In this document: positions 6,553 to 14,286 of the stretch, piece by piece
Numbering within the stretch: the stretch's first letter is position 1
How the letters are laid out: each line of letters opens with the position of its first letter
Origin: Streptomyces sp. HPF1205
Lineage (GTDB): Bacteria > Actinomycetota > Actinomycetes > Streptomycetales > Streptomycetaceae
Assembly (NCBI RefSeq): GCF_020400825.1
Contig: NZ_JAINVH010000054.1
Location: 1-33,232 of the forward strand
DNA: 33,232 nt
Reading direction: 5' to 3'
Notes under the pieces: model-generated
What the model saw: the letters and a program-made list of their open reading frames with translations, nothing else
What the model was told of the DNA's origin: nothing
The model's database searches: none
Made by a program: the position numbers and the translations under genes

Positions 6553-8031
6553 ATGCCGGCCGCCAAGCCCGCCGAGATGTTCGACCGCGACTTCGAGTGG
6601 GCCGAGCTCACCCGGTTCGCGGAGTACCCCGGCCCCGAGGCGACCCTCGGCGTCGTCTCGGGGCGGCGCCGCCAGGGCAAGACCTTCCTCCTCGACGCGA
6701 TCACCCGCGCCACCGGCGGCTTCATGTTCACCGCCACGGAAACCACCGAAACGGACGCCCTGCGCCAGTTCGGCGAAGCCCTCGCCGCCCATCTCAACGA
6801 GCCGGTACCGTTCCGGTTCGCCTCCTGGGACGAGGCGATCTCCCGCCTCCTGCGGATCGCCACCGACGGCCCCACCGTCGCCGTCATCGACGAGTTCCCC
6901 TTCCTCGCCAAAGCCTCGCCCGCCCTGCCATCCGTCATCCAGCGCGCCCTGGACCCCACCGCCCGCCGCCACCACACCCCCGTACGACTCCTGCTCTGCG
7001 GATCCGCCCTGTCCTTCATGGGCGGCCTGCTGGCCGGCAACGCCCCCCTACGAGGCCGAGCCGGACTCGAACTCATCGTCCCCACCCTTGACTACCGGCT
7101 CGCAGCCCAGTTCTGGGACATCACCGACCCCCGCACCGCCGCCCTCACCCACGCCATCGTCGGCGGCACCCCCGCCTACCGCCGCGAATTCACCCAAGGA
7201 GACACCCCCACCGGCCCCGACGATTTCGACGACTGGGTCACCCGCGCCGTCCTCAACCCCGCCCGCCCCCTCTTCCGCGAAGCCCGCTACCTCCTCGCCG
7301 AAGAACCCGAACTCCACGACACCGCCCTCTACCACTCCGTACTCGCCGCCATCGCCACCGGCAACAACGCACGCGGCGGCATCGCCGACTACCTCGGCCG
7401 CAAATCCACCGACCTCGCCCACCCCCTCCACGTCCTCGAAGACGTCGGCCTCATCCGCCACGAACCCGACGCCTTCCGCCGCAACCGCTCCGCCTACCGC
7501 ATCGCCGAACCCCTCGTCACCTTCTACCACTCCGTCATGCGCCCCCACTGGGGCGACCTGGAGCGCCCAGGCCGCGCCCCCACCGTCTGGCAGAGGGCCC
7601 AACCCACCTTCCGCAGCAAAGTCCTCGGCCCCCACTTCGAAACCCTCTGCCGCCAATGGGCCCGCTGGCACGCCGCCCCCGACACGTACGGAGGCCACCC
7701 CACGCGCGTCGCCGCCGGCACCATCAACGACCCCATGGCCAAGACCAGCCACGAAGTCGACGTCGCCGTCCACGGCCTCGACGACGCCTACCCCGACCGC
7801 GAAACACTGCTCGCCATCGGCGAAGCCAAATGGAACGACACCATGGGAGTCAGCCACCTCCAACGCCTCCAGCACATCCGCGAACTACTGAGTACCCGCG
7901 GCACAGCCACCGGTCACACCCGCCTCATGTGCTTCAGCGGCGCAGGCTTCACCGACGACCTTCGCATGGCCGCCGCCCACGACCCCACCATCCACCTCAT
8001 CGCCCTCAACCGCCTCTACCACGGCGAATAA
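6553..8031 (+). CDS. ATPase with C-terminal DUF234 nuclease-like domain
   Basis: A 492-residue protein of the archaeal-type ATPase/DUF234 group. The P-loop is GRRRQGKT (37-44), Walker B is VAVIDEF (109-115), followed by sensor-like LLLCGSALSFM. A winged-helix-like middle (GGIADYLGRKSTDLAHPLHV and LEDVGLIRHEP) precedes the C-terminal domain. There, GPHFETLC, EVDVAV (D403) and IGEAKW (E424, K426) fit the E...D...ExK layout of PD-(D/E)XK nucleases. Members are poorly characterised; roles in DNA transactions or defence are speculative. It stands alone beside integrase remnants and has an AT-rich TATAAT promoter, both pointing to horizontal acquisition. No partner antitoxin or methylase is visible. 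Confidence 0.8.
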   Translation: MPAAKPAEMFDRDFEWAELTRFAEYPGPEATLGVVSGRRRQGKTFLLDAITRATGGFMFTATETTETDALRQFGEALAAHLNEPVPFRFASWDEAISRLLRIATDGPTVAVIDEFPFLAKASPALPSVIQRALDPTARRHHTPVRLLLCGSALSFMGGLLAGNAPLRGRAGLELIVPTLDYRLAAQFWDITDPRTAALTHAIVGGTPAYRREFTQGDTPTGPDDFDDWVTRAVLNPARPLFREARYLLAEEPELHDTALYHSVLAAIATGNNARGGIADYLGRKSTDLAHPLHVLEDVGLIRHEPDAFRRNRSAYRIAEPLVTFYHSVMRPHWGDLERPGRAPTVWQRAQPTFRSKVLGPHFETLCRQWARWHAAPDTYGGHPTRVAAGTINDPMAKTSHEVDVAVHGLDDAYPDRETLLAIGEAKWNDTMGVSHLQRLQHIRELLSTRGTATGHTRLMCFSGAGFTDDLRMAAAHDPTIHLIALNRLYHGE

Positions 8032-8511
8032 CCAACGGCACCCGCCACGCCGGACGAGCTGACGCCCCTGCCACGCCTGTTCCCCGGCCGCGGCGGCCCG
8101 TGCAAGCACGGCTGCACTCACAGCCCGTTGCCGCACCCTCCCGGATCTCAACCCACCGCTGTGCCTGCGGCTTACCTGTCGTCCCCGCGACCTCACCGGC
8201 TGCCGGGCGGCAACGCCGCCTACCAGGAGCTTCGTCTTCATGGTCAGGGACTTCTCATCATCGCGCCGGGTGACTTCGGTCCGGTCGACGCCGGCCCCGG
8301 GCCTGGTGGGCAGGGGCCGGGTGCCGCAGGTCATCGGGGTGCCCAGAGGCGTGCTCGCGCGGGCGGGTGGCGGGGCGAGGGCGCGGAACGAGGGGGTACG
8401 CCGCTGGGCCGCGCGGGTTCCCGGGCTCGCCCGTACGGCCCGTCCCGGTGTGCCGTGCGCCGGTCCGTCCGCCCCAATGGAGAGGAGATCTTTCCCAGGG
8501 CAGGAGCGATC
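8032..8511. other. Intergenic region, no gene seen
   Basis: About 480 bp between the DUF234 ATPase and the membrane protein. Frames extend through it on both strands but are arginine/proline-rich without motifs. The upstream extension of the membrane-protein frame (to 8128) lacks a sensible start. I see CAGGAG just before ATG 8512 and nothing else I can name. Confidence 0.5.
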
Positions 8512-9828
8512 ATGAGCAGCCCGGCACCGCCTGCCGCCGCCCCCGGGCCCCCGGGAGGTGCGAGAGGGCGGGGTGCGGCGGCCGGGAGAGTCGCGCGCAG
8601 CACGTCCTCGGCCGTACTCATCGTGCTGACCTGCGTCCTGGTGCCCCTGACCCTGCTCGCCGTGTGGGTCCACGACCTTGTGCTCGACACCGACCGCTAC
8701 GTGTCCACGGTCGCTCCCCTGGCGAGGAACCGCGCCGTGCAGGACGCGGCGGTGGCCCGCGCCACCAAGGCCGTCGACGTACGTGTCAACGGGTCGGAGG
8801 CCACCGCCCAGCTCGCGGCCTGGCTGCAGTCCCAGGGCCTGCCGCCCAAGGCCGCTCAGGCGGTGAAGGGGCTCGGCCCGCAGCTCGACTCGGCCGTGGA
8901 CGACGCGGTCCACAAGGCCGCGACCAAGGTCGTGCGCAGTGAGCGTTTCGCCACCACCTGGGAGAATGCCAACCGCACCGCCCACCAGGCGGTCGTGCAC
9001 GCCCTGACCGGTGAAGGCCGAGGCGCGGTCAGCGTCAGCGACGGCACGGTCACCCTCGACGTCGGCACGGCGGTCGACGAACTCAAGAAGACCCTGGAGG
9101 CCGAGGGCCTGCAGGTGGCCGCCGCCATCCCGTCGAGCGACAAGCGGCTCGTGCTGCTGGACTCCGACCAGTTGGGCAAGATCCGCAAGCTCGCCCACGT
9201 ACTCGACGTCCTGGGCAACTGGCTGCCCCCGCTCACCGTCGTGGTCGGCGCGGCCGGGGTGCTGCTCGCCCACCGGCGCCGCCGGGCCCTGGCCCGGGCA
9301 GCCCTCGGCGCGGCCTTCGCGTCCCTCGTCGTCGTCATCGTCCTCGCCGCCTTCCGCACCTACTACCTCGACCACCTCCCCGCCACCGTGCAGTCGCGGG
9401 ACGCGGCGGGGGCCGTCTACGACACTTTGATCCGCTTCCTGCGGGTCAGCCTCGTCACCGCGATCGTCCTCGGAATCGTCCTCGCTCTCGGGGCCTACCT
9501 GGTCGGCCCGGGGCGCCTGCCCGTAGCCGTCCGCACCGCCTCGGAACGCGCTTCGGACTCCGTCGCCGGGTGGGCCTACCGCCACCAGGTCCGTACCGGC
9601 CGCGCCGGCGTCTGGACCGATCGCCACCGACGGTGGATCACCCTCGGCGCCGTCCTCGTCATCGCGGCGGCCTTCGCGTTCTGGAACCATCCCACCGCCC
9701 TGACGATCTTCTTCCTGCTCCTGGTCCTGCTGCTGCTCCTCGCCCTGATCGCCCTCCTGGCCGCCTCCGGACGCGTCACCCGGGCCACCGCGCCCCCCGC
9801 CCGGGGCGGGGCGGGCGGCGACGGCTGA
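8512..9828 (+). CDS. Integral membrane protein with a large external domain
   Basis: A 438-residue membrane protein of unknown function, of a type common in Streptomyces. After a Pro/Ala/Gly-rich N-terminus comes TM1 (SSAVLIVLTCVLVPLTLLAV, about 32-51). A predicted extracytoplasmic region of about 180 residues follows, with helices such as DTDRYVSTVAPLARNRAVQ. Then TM2 (PPLTVVVGAAGVLLA), TM3 (ASLVVVIVLAAF), TM4 (VTAIVLGIVLALGAYLVG), TM5 (ITLGAVLVIAAAFAF) and TM6 (a leucine-rich stretch near the C-terminus). CAGGAG lies four bases before ATG 8512. The frame is open further upstream, but the N-terminal extension has poor protein character. It is monocistronic as far as can be seen. Confidence 0.82.
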   Translation: MSSPAPPAAAPGPPGGARGRGAAAGRVARSTSSAVLIVLTCVLVPLTLLAVWVHDLVLDTDRYVSTVAPLARNRAVQDAAVARATKAVDVRVNGSEATAQLAAWLQSQGLPPKAAQAVKGLGPQLDSAVDDAVHKAATKVVRSERFATTWENANRTAHQAVVHALTGEGRGAVSVSDGTVTLDVGTAVDELKKTLEAEGLQVAAAIPSSDKRLVLLDSDQLGKIRKLAHVLDVLGNWLPPLTVVVGAAGVLLAHRRRRALARAALGAAFASLVVVIVLAAFRTYYLDHLPATVQSRDAAGAVYDTLIRFLRVSLVTAIVLGIVLALGAYLVGPGRLPVAVRTASERASDSVAGWAYRHQVRTGRAGVWTDRHRRWITLGAVLVIAAAFAFWNHPTALTIFFLLLVLLLLLALIALLAASGRVTRATAPPARGGAGGDG

Positions 9829-9930
9829 GCCACCGGGGATCCAGTGGTTTCCGCTGCCGCCGCGGCACTCGCGACGCCGGGCGACCCGACCCGTGAATCG
9901 CGCTGAGCGCCGGGCTGGGTGGTCGCTGGT

Positions 9931-9974
9931 GCGCCGGGGCGCCGGGGCGCCGGGGCGCCGGGGCGCCGGTGCGC
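9931..9974. repeat. 8-bp tandem repeat (GCGCCGGG)n
   Basis: Four exact copies of GCGCCGGG followed by GCGCCGGT and GCGC, directly upstream of the GNAT/ATP-grasp gene. It overlaps where a -35 element would lie. Copy-number slippage could alter the promoter, but this is inference. Confidence 0.85.
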
Positions 9975-9992
9975 TCGTGGCAGGATCTGGGT

Positions 9993-12041
9993 ATGGGGAG
10001 CGAGCCGGGACGCCCGGTGGGGGTCGGGCCCATGGGCGGGGCGCTGTGGTTGAGGGCCGGGCGGGAGGACGAGGCGCAGGCGCTGAGCGGGCTGGCGCTG
10101 CGGTCGAAGGGGCATTGGGGCTACGACGCGCGGTTCCTGGCCGCCTGTGAGGCGCAGTTGCGGCTGCGGCCGGGCGAGGTGGCGGCCCGCAGGACCGTGG
10201 TCGCCGAGGAGCGCGCGCGGGACACCGACGCCGCAGCACGGTCGCGTGACGTACGGCGCCTCGTGGGGTTCGCCACCCTCGAAGGCAACCCGCCCGGCGG
10301 CGAGTTGGGGATGCTGTTCGTGGAACCGGCCGCTGTCGGGCGGGGCGTGGGGCGGCTGCTGTACGAGCACGTGCTGGCCGAGGCGGGCCGGCTGGGCTTC
10401 ACCCGGCTGGCGATCGCCTCCGATCCGCACGCCGAGCCGTTCTACCTGGCCATGGGCGCGGAGCGGACGGACACCGCCGCGTCCGGGCCGATCGCCGGCC
10501 TCGGACTGGTGCCGCTCGCCGCCTGGCCCCGCCCGGCACGGCCCCCCGCCTGGGTCCGCGCGTGGACCGCCGGCCGGCGCACCGTACACCTCGGCAACGT
10601 CGGCGAGTTCAACGCCCAGTTCCCCGGCGGCGCCGCGCTGCTGCGCGGCGGCGACCACTACGCGTGCCTGGCGGCGTTCGCCGGCCCGCACCCGAAGGCC
10701 GTCGTCCTGCCCCGGCACGTCGATCCGGCGTGGATGCGGATGCTGGCGGGGCCGCTCGGCTGGGCGGACGTCGAGGTGTACGGCGGCTTCGCGGGCGACG
10801 CGGGGCTGTCCGAGGCGGTTCTCGCCGACCCGGTGCTGCTCGAACGCATCACGGCGGCCGGCCTGCCGGTGATCCCCTGGGGGCGCACGGCGCGGTCCGC
10901 CCGGATCGCCGCGGCCGTGGGCCCGCGAGGCGGCCAGGACGCCGAAACGCTGCGCGCCGTCCACCGCTACGAGTCCAAGGCCGCCGCGCACGCCCTCTTC
11001 GAGGCGCTCGCCCCCGACCATCCCGGCGTCGCGGTCCCGGCCCAGCACCCGGTCGCCTCCCGCCGCGCCCTCGCACGCGTGCTGGCCACCCGCGCGGCCG
11101 CGGGCAGGACGAGCGTGGTGAAGACGGAGTACGGCGTCGGCGGCTCCGGCACCCTCGTGGTCACCCCCGGTCAGGTCGGCTCGGCGCGCGAGGCCCGCGC
11201 GCTGGCCGGCCGGCTGCCCCCCGGCGGCGGCGTACTGGTCGAGGACTACGTAGAGGAGTACGTGGCGGAGTACGCGCAGGAGTACGTGGTGGAGTACGCG
11301 GACGCGTACGCGGCGGAGTACGGGGACGGCCCCGCGCCGCCGCGCCACCCGACCTTCGACGCCGTCGTGGCCGCCGACGGCCGTGTCCACCCCGTCGGGG
11401 CCGGCGTCATGGACATCGAGGGCACCGGCTACCGGGGCGTCACCGTCGGTCCCGCGGTCCTGCCCGACACGCTCGCGGAGACCGCCGCCCGCTTCGGCTC
11501 GGCCGTGGGCGGCGCCCTGGCCGCCGACGGCTACCGCGGCTGGTACGACGTCGACTTCGTCACGGACCGGGCCGGACGGCTGTGCCCCACCGAGATCAAC
11601 CTCCGGCTCACCGGCCCGGCGGTGGCCTTCGTGATCCAGGCCAGGCTCGCCGAGGTCCACGGCGGTTCGTTCTGCGTACGGACCCTGGACTGCCTGCCGC
11701 TGGGCGCGCGGCTGCCTTCCGCGGCGCTGTTCGAGCACCTGGACCGGGTGGCGCGGGAGTGCCGTGCGCTCGGCGTGACGCTGCTGCCGACCGTGCCGAC
11801 GGCGAGCTTCGAGCCGCACCCGTACGTGGGGGTGGCGCTCGCCGCCCGCTCCCCCGGGGCGCTGGACGCGGCGCAGGAGGCGGTGGCCGCCGCCAACCGC
11901 TCGCTGGGAGCGATGTTCGCGGACGGGCCGGCGGGCGTGGCCGATGCCACGCCGCCGGCGCCGGCCGGGCCCCGGGGTCTCAGGTACGTTCTCGCGGGCG
12001 CGCGGCGAAGAACACCACCAGTACCGCGGCGGCGATCATGA
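9993..12041 (+). CDS. GNAT acetyltransferase / pre-ATP-grasp / ATP-grasp fusion
   Basis: A 682-residue three-part enzyme. Residues about 10-175 form a GNAT domain (MLFVEPAAVGRGVGRLLYEH holds the acetyl-CoA-binding R-G-x-G-R loop; FYLAMGAER is the usual end). Residues about 190-310 (TVHLGNVGEFNAQFPGG onward) resemble a pre-ATP-grasp domain. Residues about 320-640 form an ATP-grasp ligase: VKTEYGVGGSGTLVV (glycine-rich lid), VLVEDYV, and DVDFVTDRAG with CPTEINLRLTGP (Mg/ATP-binding E-x-N-x-R). ATP-grasp enzymes join a carboxylate to an amine, so an amide- or peptide-forming role coupled to N-acetylation is likely; substrates are unknown. A YxxE repeat interrupts the ligase (residues 419-446). 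ATG 9993 has CAGGAT six bases upstream, possibly a leaderless -10. The 3' end overlaps the opposing gene by 62 bp. Confidence 0.8.
   Translation: MGSEPGRPVGVGPMGGALWLRAGREDEAQALSGLALRSKGHWGYDARFLAACEAQLRLRPGEVAARRTVVAEERARDTDAAARSRDVRRLVGFATLEGNPPGGELGMLFVEPAAVGRGVGRLLYEHVLAEAGRLGFTRLAIASDPHAEPFYLAMGAERTDTAASGPIAGLGLVPLAAWPRPARPPAWVRAWTAGRRTVHLGNVGEFNAQFPGGAALLRGGDHYACLAAFAGPHPKAVVLPRHVDPAWMRMLAGPLGWADVEVYGGFAGDAGLSEAVLADPVLLERITAAGLPVIPWGRTARSARIAAAVGPRGGQDAETLRAVHRYESKAAAHALFEALAPDHPGVAVPAQHPVASRRALARVLATRAAAGRTSVVKTEYGVGGSGTLVVTPGQVGSAREARALAGRLPPGGGVLVEDYVEEYVAEYAQEYVVEYADAYAAEYGDGPAPPRHPTFDAVVAADGRVHPVGAGVMDIEGTGYRGVTVGPAVLPDTLAETAARFGSAVGGALAADGYRGWYDVDFVTDRAGRLCPTEINLRLTGPAVAFVIQARLAEVHGGSFCVRTLDCLPLGARLPSAALFEHLDRVARECRALGVTLLPTVPTASFEPHPYVGVALAARSPGALDAAQEAVAAANRSLGAMFADGPAGVADATPPAPAGPRGLRYVLAGARRRTPPVPRRRS
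11247..11330 (+). repeat. In-gene 12-bp repeat encoding seven YxxE-like tetrads
   Basis: Seven 12-bp units starting with TAC encode YVEE, YVAE, YAQE, YVVE, YADA, YAAE and YGDG. They lie in the ATP-grasp domain between VLVED and the strand PTFDAVV. ATP-grasp enzymes have a short turn here, so this is an expansion of an acidic/aromatic, probably helical segment. Confidence 0.9.
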
Positions 12042-14076
12042 GGGTGACGTTGAAGCCGTAGACCAGGGCGGCCTGGCGCGGCCAGTCCGTCTTGCGCGCG
12101 AGCCGGTAGAAGTTGTCCTGCGGCCACCAGGCGGCCAGCAGCCAGACCACCGACAGGTGCGCGGCGGTGGTGAAGCGGGGGGAACGTTCCTGACGGGCGA
12201 TCATGTGCCGTCCGTGGAAGAGGAACGCGACGCCCAGCCCGAAGGACAGCCACTCGCACACGTAGAGCCCGAAGAACAGCAGTGCCTCCGGCTGGGGCAC
12301 GCCGGTGAGGTCGGTCGAGTGGGGCCACAGGACGTCGGTGAACACGGCGGACAGGAACGCCGCCACGACGCCCGCCGCCAGTGCCGCGCAGCCCGTCGCG
12401 TCACCGGGGCCGGACCCCGATCCGCCCTTGCCGCCGGCGGTCGTTCCGGCTCCCGGCGGCCGTGCCGGCTGCGGCAGGCCGCGCCGGTCGATCCGGCCGG
12501 CCCTGGTGCGCGGCAGGGACGCGAGCGGGACGACGGTGCGCGGGGCCCGTCCGGAAGGCAGCCGGGCCGAGGCGTAGGACCGTATACCGGCCGGATCGGA
12601 CCGCGCGCCGTCGGCCAGGACGACGTAGGCGGCGAGGGACGTGCGGCCCGCGTCGGTCCCGATCTCGGCGACGGCGCACTCCTCGACCGACGGGTGGCCG
12701 CGCAGCACCGCCTCGGCGTCGGCGTGCGCGCCCTTGCGGCCGAGGTATTCCAGCCGGCCGTCGTCCCCCACCCGGCCGAGGTCACCGGTGCGCAGCGGCC
12801 CGCCGGCACGCGGCCCATCCGTACGCGGCCGCCCGCCGGTGCCCGACCGCCGCTCGGCGCTCCGGTAGCCGCGGGCGGCGCCGGGACCGTCGACGGCGAT
12901 CTCTCCCGTCCTGCCCCGTGCGGCGGGGCGGCGGGCGTCGAGCACCTGGACGCGCAGGCCCGGGAAGGGCTTCCCGATCAGCGACACCCGTTCGGGACGG
13001 TCGAGGGTCGCGGGCCGGTCGGGCAGTTCGAAGTACGCCGCGCAGCCGGCGGCCTCGGCCGGTCCGTAGACGTTGAGCACGCGCACCTGCGGTCCCAGCG
13101 TCCTGCGCAGCCCCTGCATCTCGTCCAGGTACCAGATGTCGCCGGTGACGCCGACCAGGCGGACCGCGCCGAGGTCCAGCCCGCGCCGCCGGATGTACCG
13201 GTGCAGGTCCCTGGCGGTGGCCGTGTCGCAGTCCAGTACGGTGACGCCCTCGGCGAGGACCAGCGCGTGCAGCGCGGCGACGGCGGACTCCCGCTCGGCG
13301 GCGACGGCGCTGCCGGGTCCGCCCGAGGTGGCCAGCCGGGCCGCCTTCGCGGCGGCGGACCTGAAGTCCTTGACGGCGGCCGGCGCGTCCGGCGTTGTGC
13401 CGTCCGCCGCGGGCAGCACCAGCGTGCCGCCGGAGCCGAGCGTACGGATCCAGCCCGCCGTGAAGGCCGCGGACTCCGGGGGCGCGACGAGGAGCAGGCG
13501 GTCCTCGGGCGTCGGGCGGTGCACGGCCCGCGCGCCCTCGAAGGCGCTCAGCAGGGCGCTGTGCCCGATCAGCGCGCCCTTGGCCGGGCCGGTCGTCCCG
13601 GCCGTGTAGAGGACGCACGCGAGACGGGGTGCCTTCCCCTCCAGCGGTTCCACGGGCCCGCCGGCCGTCGAATCCACCGTCGCACCGGCCTCCCGATCGA
13701 CGGTCACGATCCGGCGGCGCTTGCCGTCGGACACCGTGACGCGCAGCGCTTCGGTGGTCACCACCGCGAACGGGTCGGCGTCGGCGAGGACGTGGCGCAG
13801 CTCGGGTAACGGGATGTCCGGCCCGAGCGGCACGCACACCCCGCCAGCCTTGAGGACACCGAGCATCGCCGCCGGCGCTCCGGCGCCCGGCTCCAGGCAC
13901 ACCGCGACCAGGGCGCCGGACGGGAGCCGCGCGTCCCGCAGCCGCCGGGCCAACCGGTTGGCCCGGCCGTCGAGTTCACCGTAGGTGAGACGCTCCGCGC
14001 CGCACACCACGGCAGGCGCGAACGGCGTCAGCCGCGCACGCGCCTCGAAAAGCGCGTGAACCGATCCGTAACCCAT
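11980..14076 (-). CDS. Adenylation-domain protein with a four-helix membrane tail
   Basis: A 698-residue protein: an AMP-forming adenylation domain (1-535) joined through a Gly/Ser linker to four membrane segments (about 565-585, 598-620, 637-652, 669-691). Core motifs include LTYGELDGRAN (30-40), LKAGGVCVPLGP (75-86), A3 LYTAGTTGPAKG (156-167), A5 NVYGPAEA (335-342) and A7 RTGDLGRVGDDG (429-440). The A8 hinge is shortened (LGRKGAHADAEAVLRG), and the usual A10 catalytic lysine is arginine (R528 in RTRAGRIDRRGL). There is no carrier-protein domain with a DSL/HSL serine. Activation of an amino or carboxylic acid is the family role, but the A10 change questions full adenylation. ATG 14076 follows AGGGGGGAG. 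An open frame continues upstream to 14232 without good protein character. Convergent with, and overlapping, the ATP-grasp gene. Confidence 0.82.
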   Translation of the reverse strand: MGYGSVHALFEARARLTPFAPAVVCGAERLTYGELDGRANRLARRLRDARLPSGALVAVCLEPGAGAPAAMLGVLKAGGVCVPLGPDIPLPELRHVLADADPFAVVTTEALRVTVSDGKRRRIVTVDREAGATVDSTAGGPVEPLEGKAPRLACVLYTAGTTGPAKGALIGHSALLSAFEGARAVHRPTPEDRLLLVAPPESAAFTAGWIRTLGSGGTLVLPAADGTTPDAPAAVKDFRSAAAKAARLATSGGPGSAVAAERESAVAALHALVLAEGVTVLDCDTATARDLHRYIRRRGLDLGAVRLVGVTGDIWYLDEMQGLRRTLGPQVRVLNVYGPAEAAGCAAYFELPDRPATLDRPERVSLIGKPFPGLRVQVLDARRPAARGRTGEIAVDGPGAARGYRSAERRSGTGGRPRTDGPRAGGPLRTGDLGRVGDDGRLEYLGRKGAHADAEAVLRGHPSVEECAVAEIGTDAGRTSLAAYVVLADGARSDPAGIRSYASARLPSGRAPRTVVPLASLPRTRAGRIDRRGLPQPARPPGAGTTAGGKGGSGSGPGDATGCAALAAGVVAAFLSAVFTDVLWPHSTDLTGVPQPEALLFFGLYVCEWLSFGLGVAFLFHGRHMIARQERSPRFTTAAHLSVVWLLAAWWPQDNFYRLARKTDWPRQAALVYGFNVTLMIAAAVLVVFFAARPRERT

Positions 14077-14130
14077 CGCGTGCTCCCCCCTGCTCCCCCT
14101 GACCGTCCCCAGTGCACCGGCACGCAATCC

Positions 14131-14150
14131 TGCCACCTCGGCCTGTGGCA
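14131..14150. promoter_or_regulatory. Inverted repeat between the adenylation gene and modA
   Basis: TGCCAC-ctcggcct-GTGGCA is a 6-bp dyad in the 210-bp divergent intergenic region. It could serve either gene as an operator. It does not match a ModE box that I know. Confidence 0.3.
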
Positions 14151-14252
14151 CGGGGAGAGCGCCGAACCGGCCGCGCGACCGCCCGGCCAGGACGGACGCA
14201 CATGCCAACCTGAACGGGCACGATTCCCGCACATGCGTAGCACTGGAAGACT

Positions 14253-14286
14253 TTCACCTGGCATCTGCGGCATCTATCCTCGGTGC
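14253..14286 (+). promoter_or_regulatory. Leaderless-type promoter of modABC
   Basis: TATCCT (14275-14280) lies six bases before ATG 14287, with a weak -35 TTCACC (14253-14258). There is no Shine-Dalgarno. The arrangement fits a transcript starting at the A of ATG. It also supports ATG 14287 as the true start of the chimeric ModA. Confidence 0.5.

Noticed and set aside
7048..7875. 275-codon minus-strand frame, Val/Gly-rich
   Set aside because: Exact antisense of the DUF234 ATPase, whose motifs are clear; product is low complexity.
8128..8511. N-terminal extension of the membrane protein to 8128
   Set aside because: Extension is Gly/Arg/Pro-rich without motifs; ATG 8512 has a good ribosome binding site and leads straight into the first membrane helix.
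9576..11819. 747-codon minus-strand frame
   Set aside because: Shadow of the membrane protein and ATP-grasp genes caused by third-position GC bias.
14077..14232. N-terminal extension of the adenylation protein to 14232
   Set aside because: No family similarity in the extension; ATG 14076 has AGGGGGGAG and starts right before the domain.
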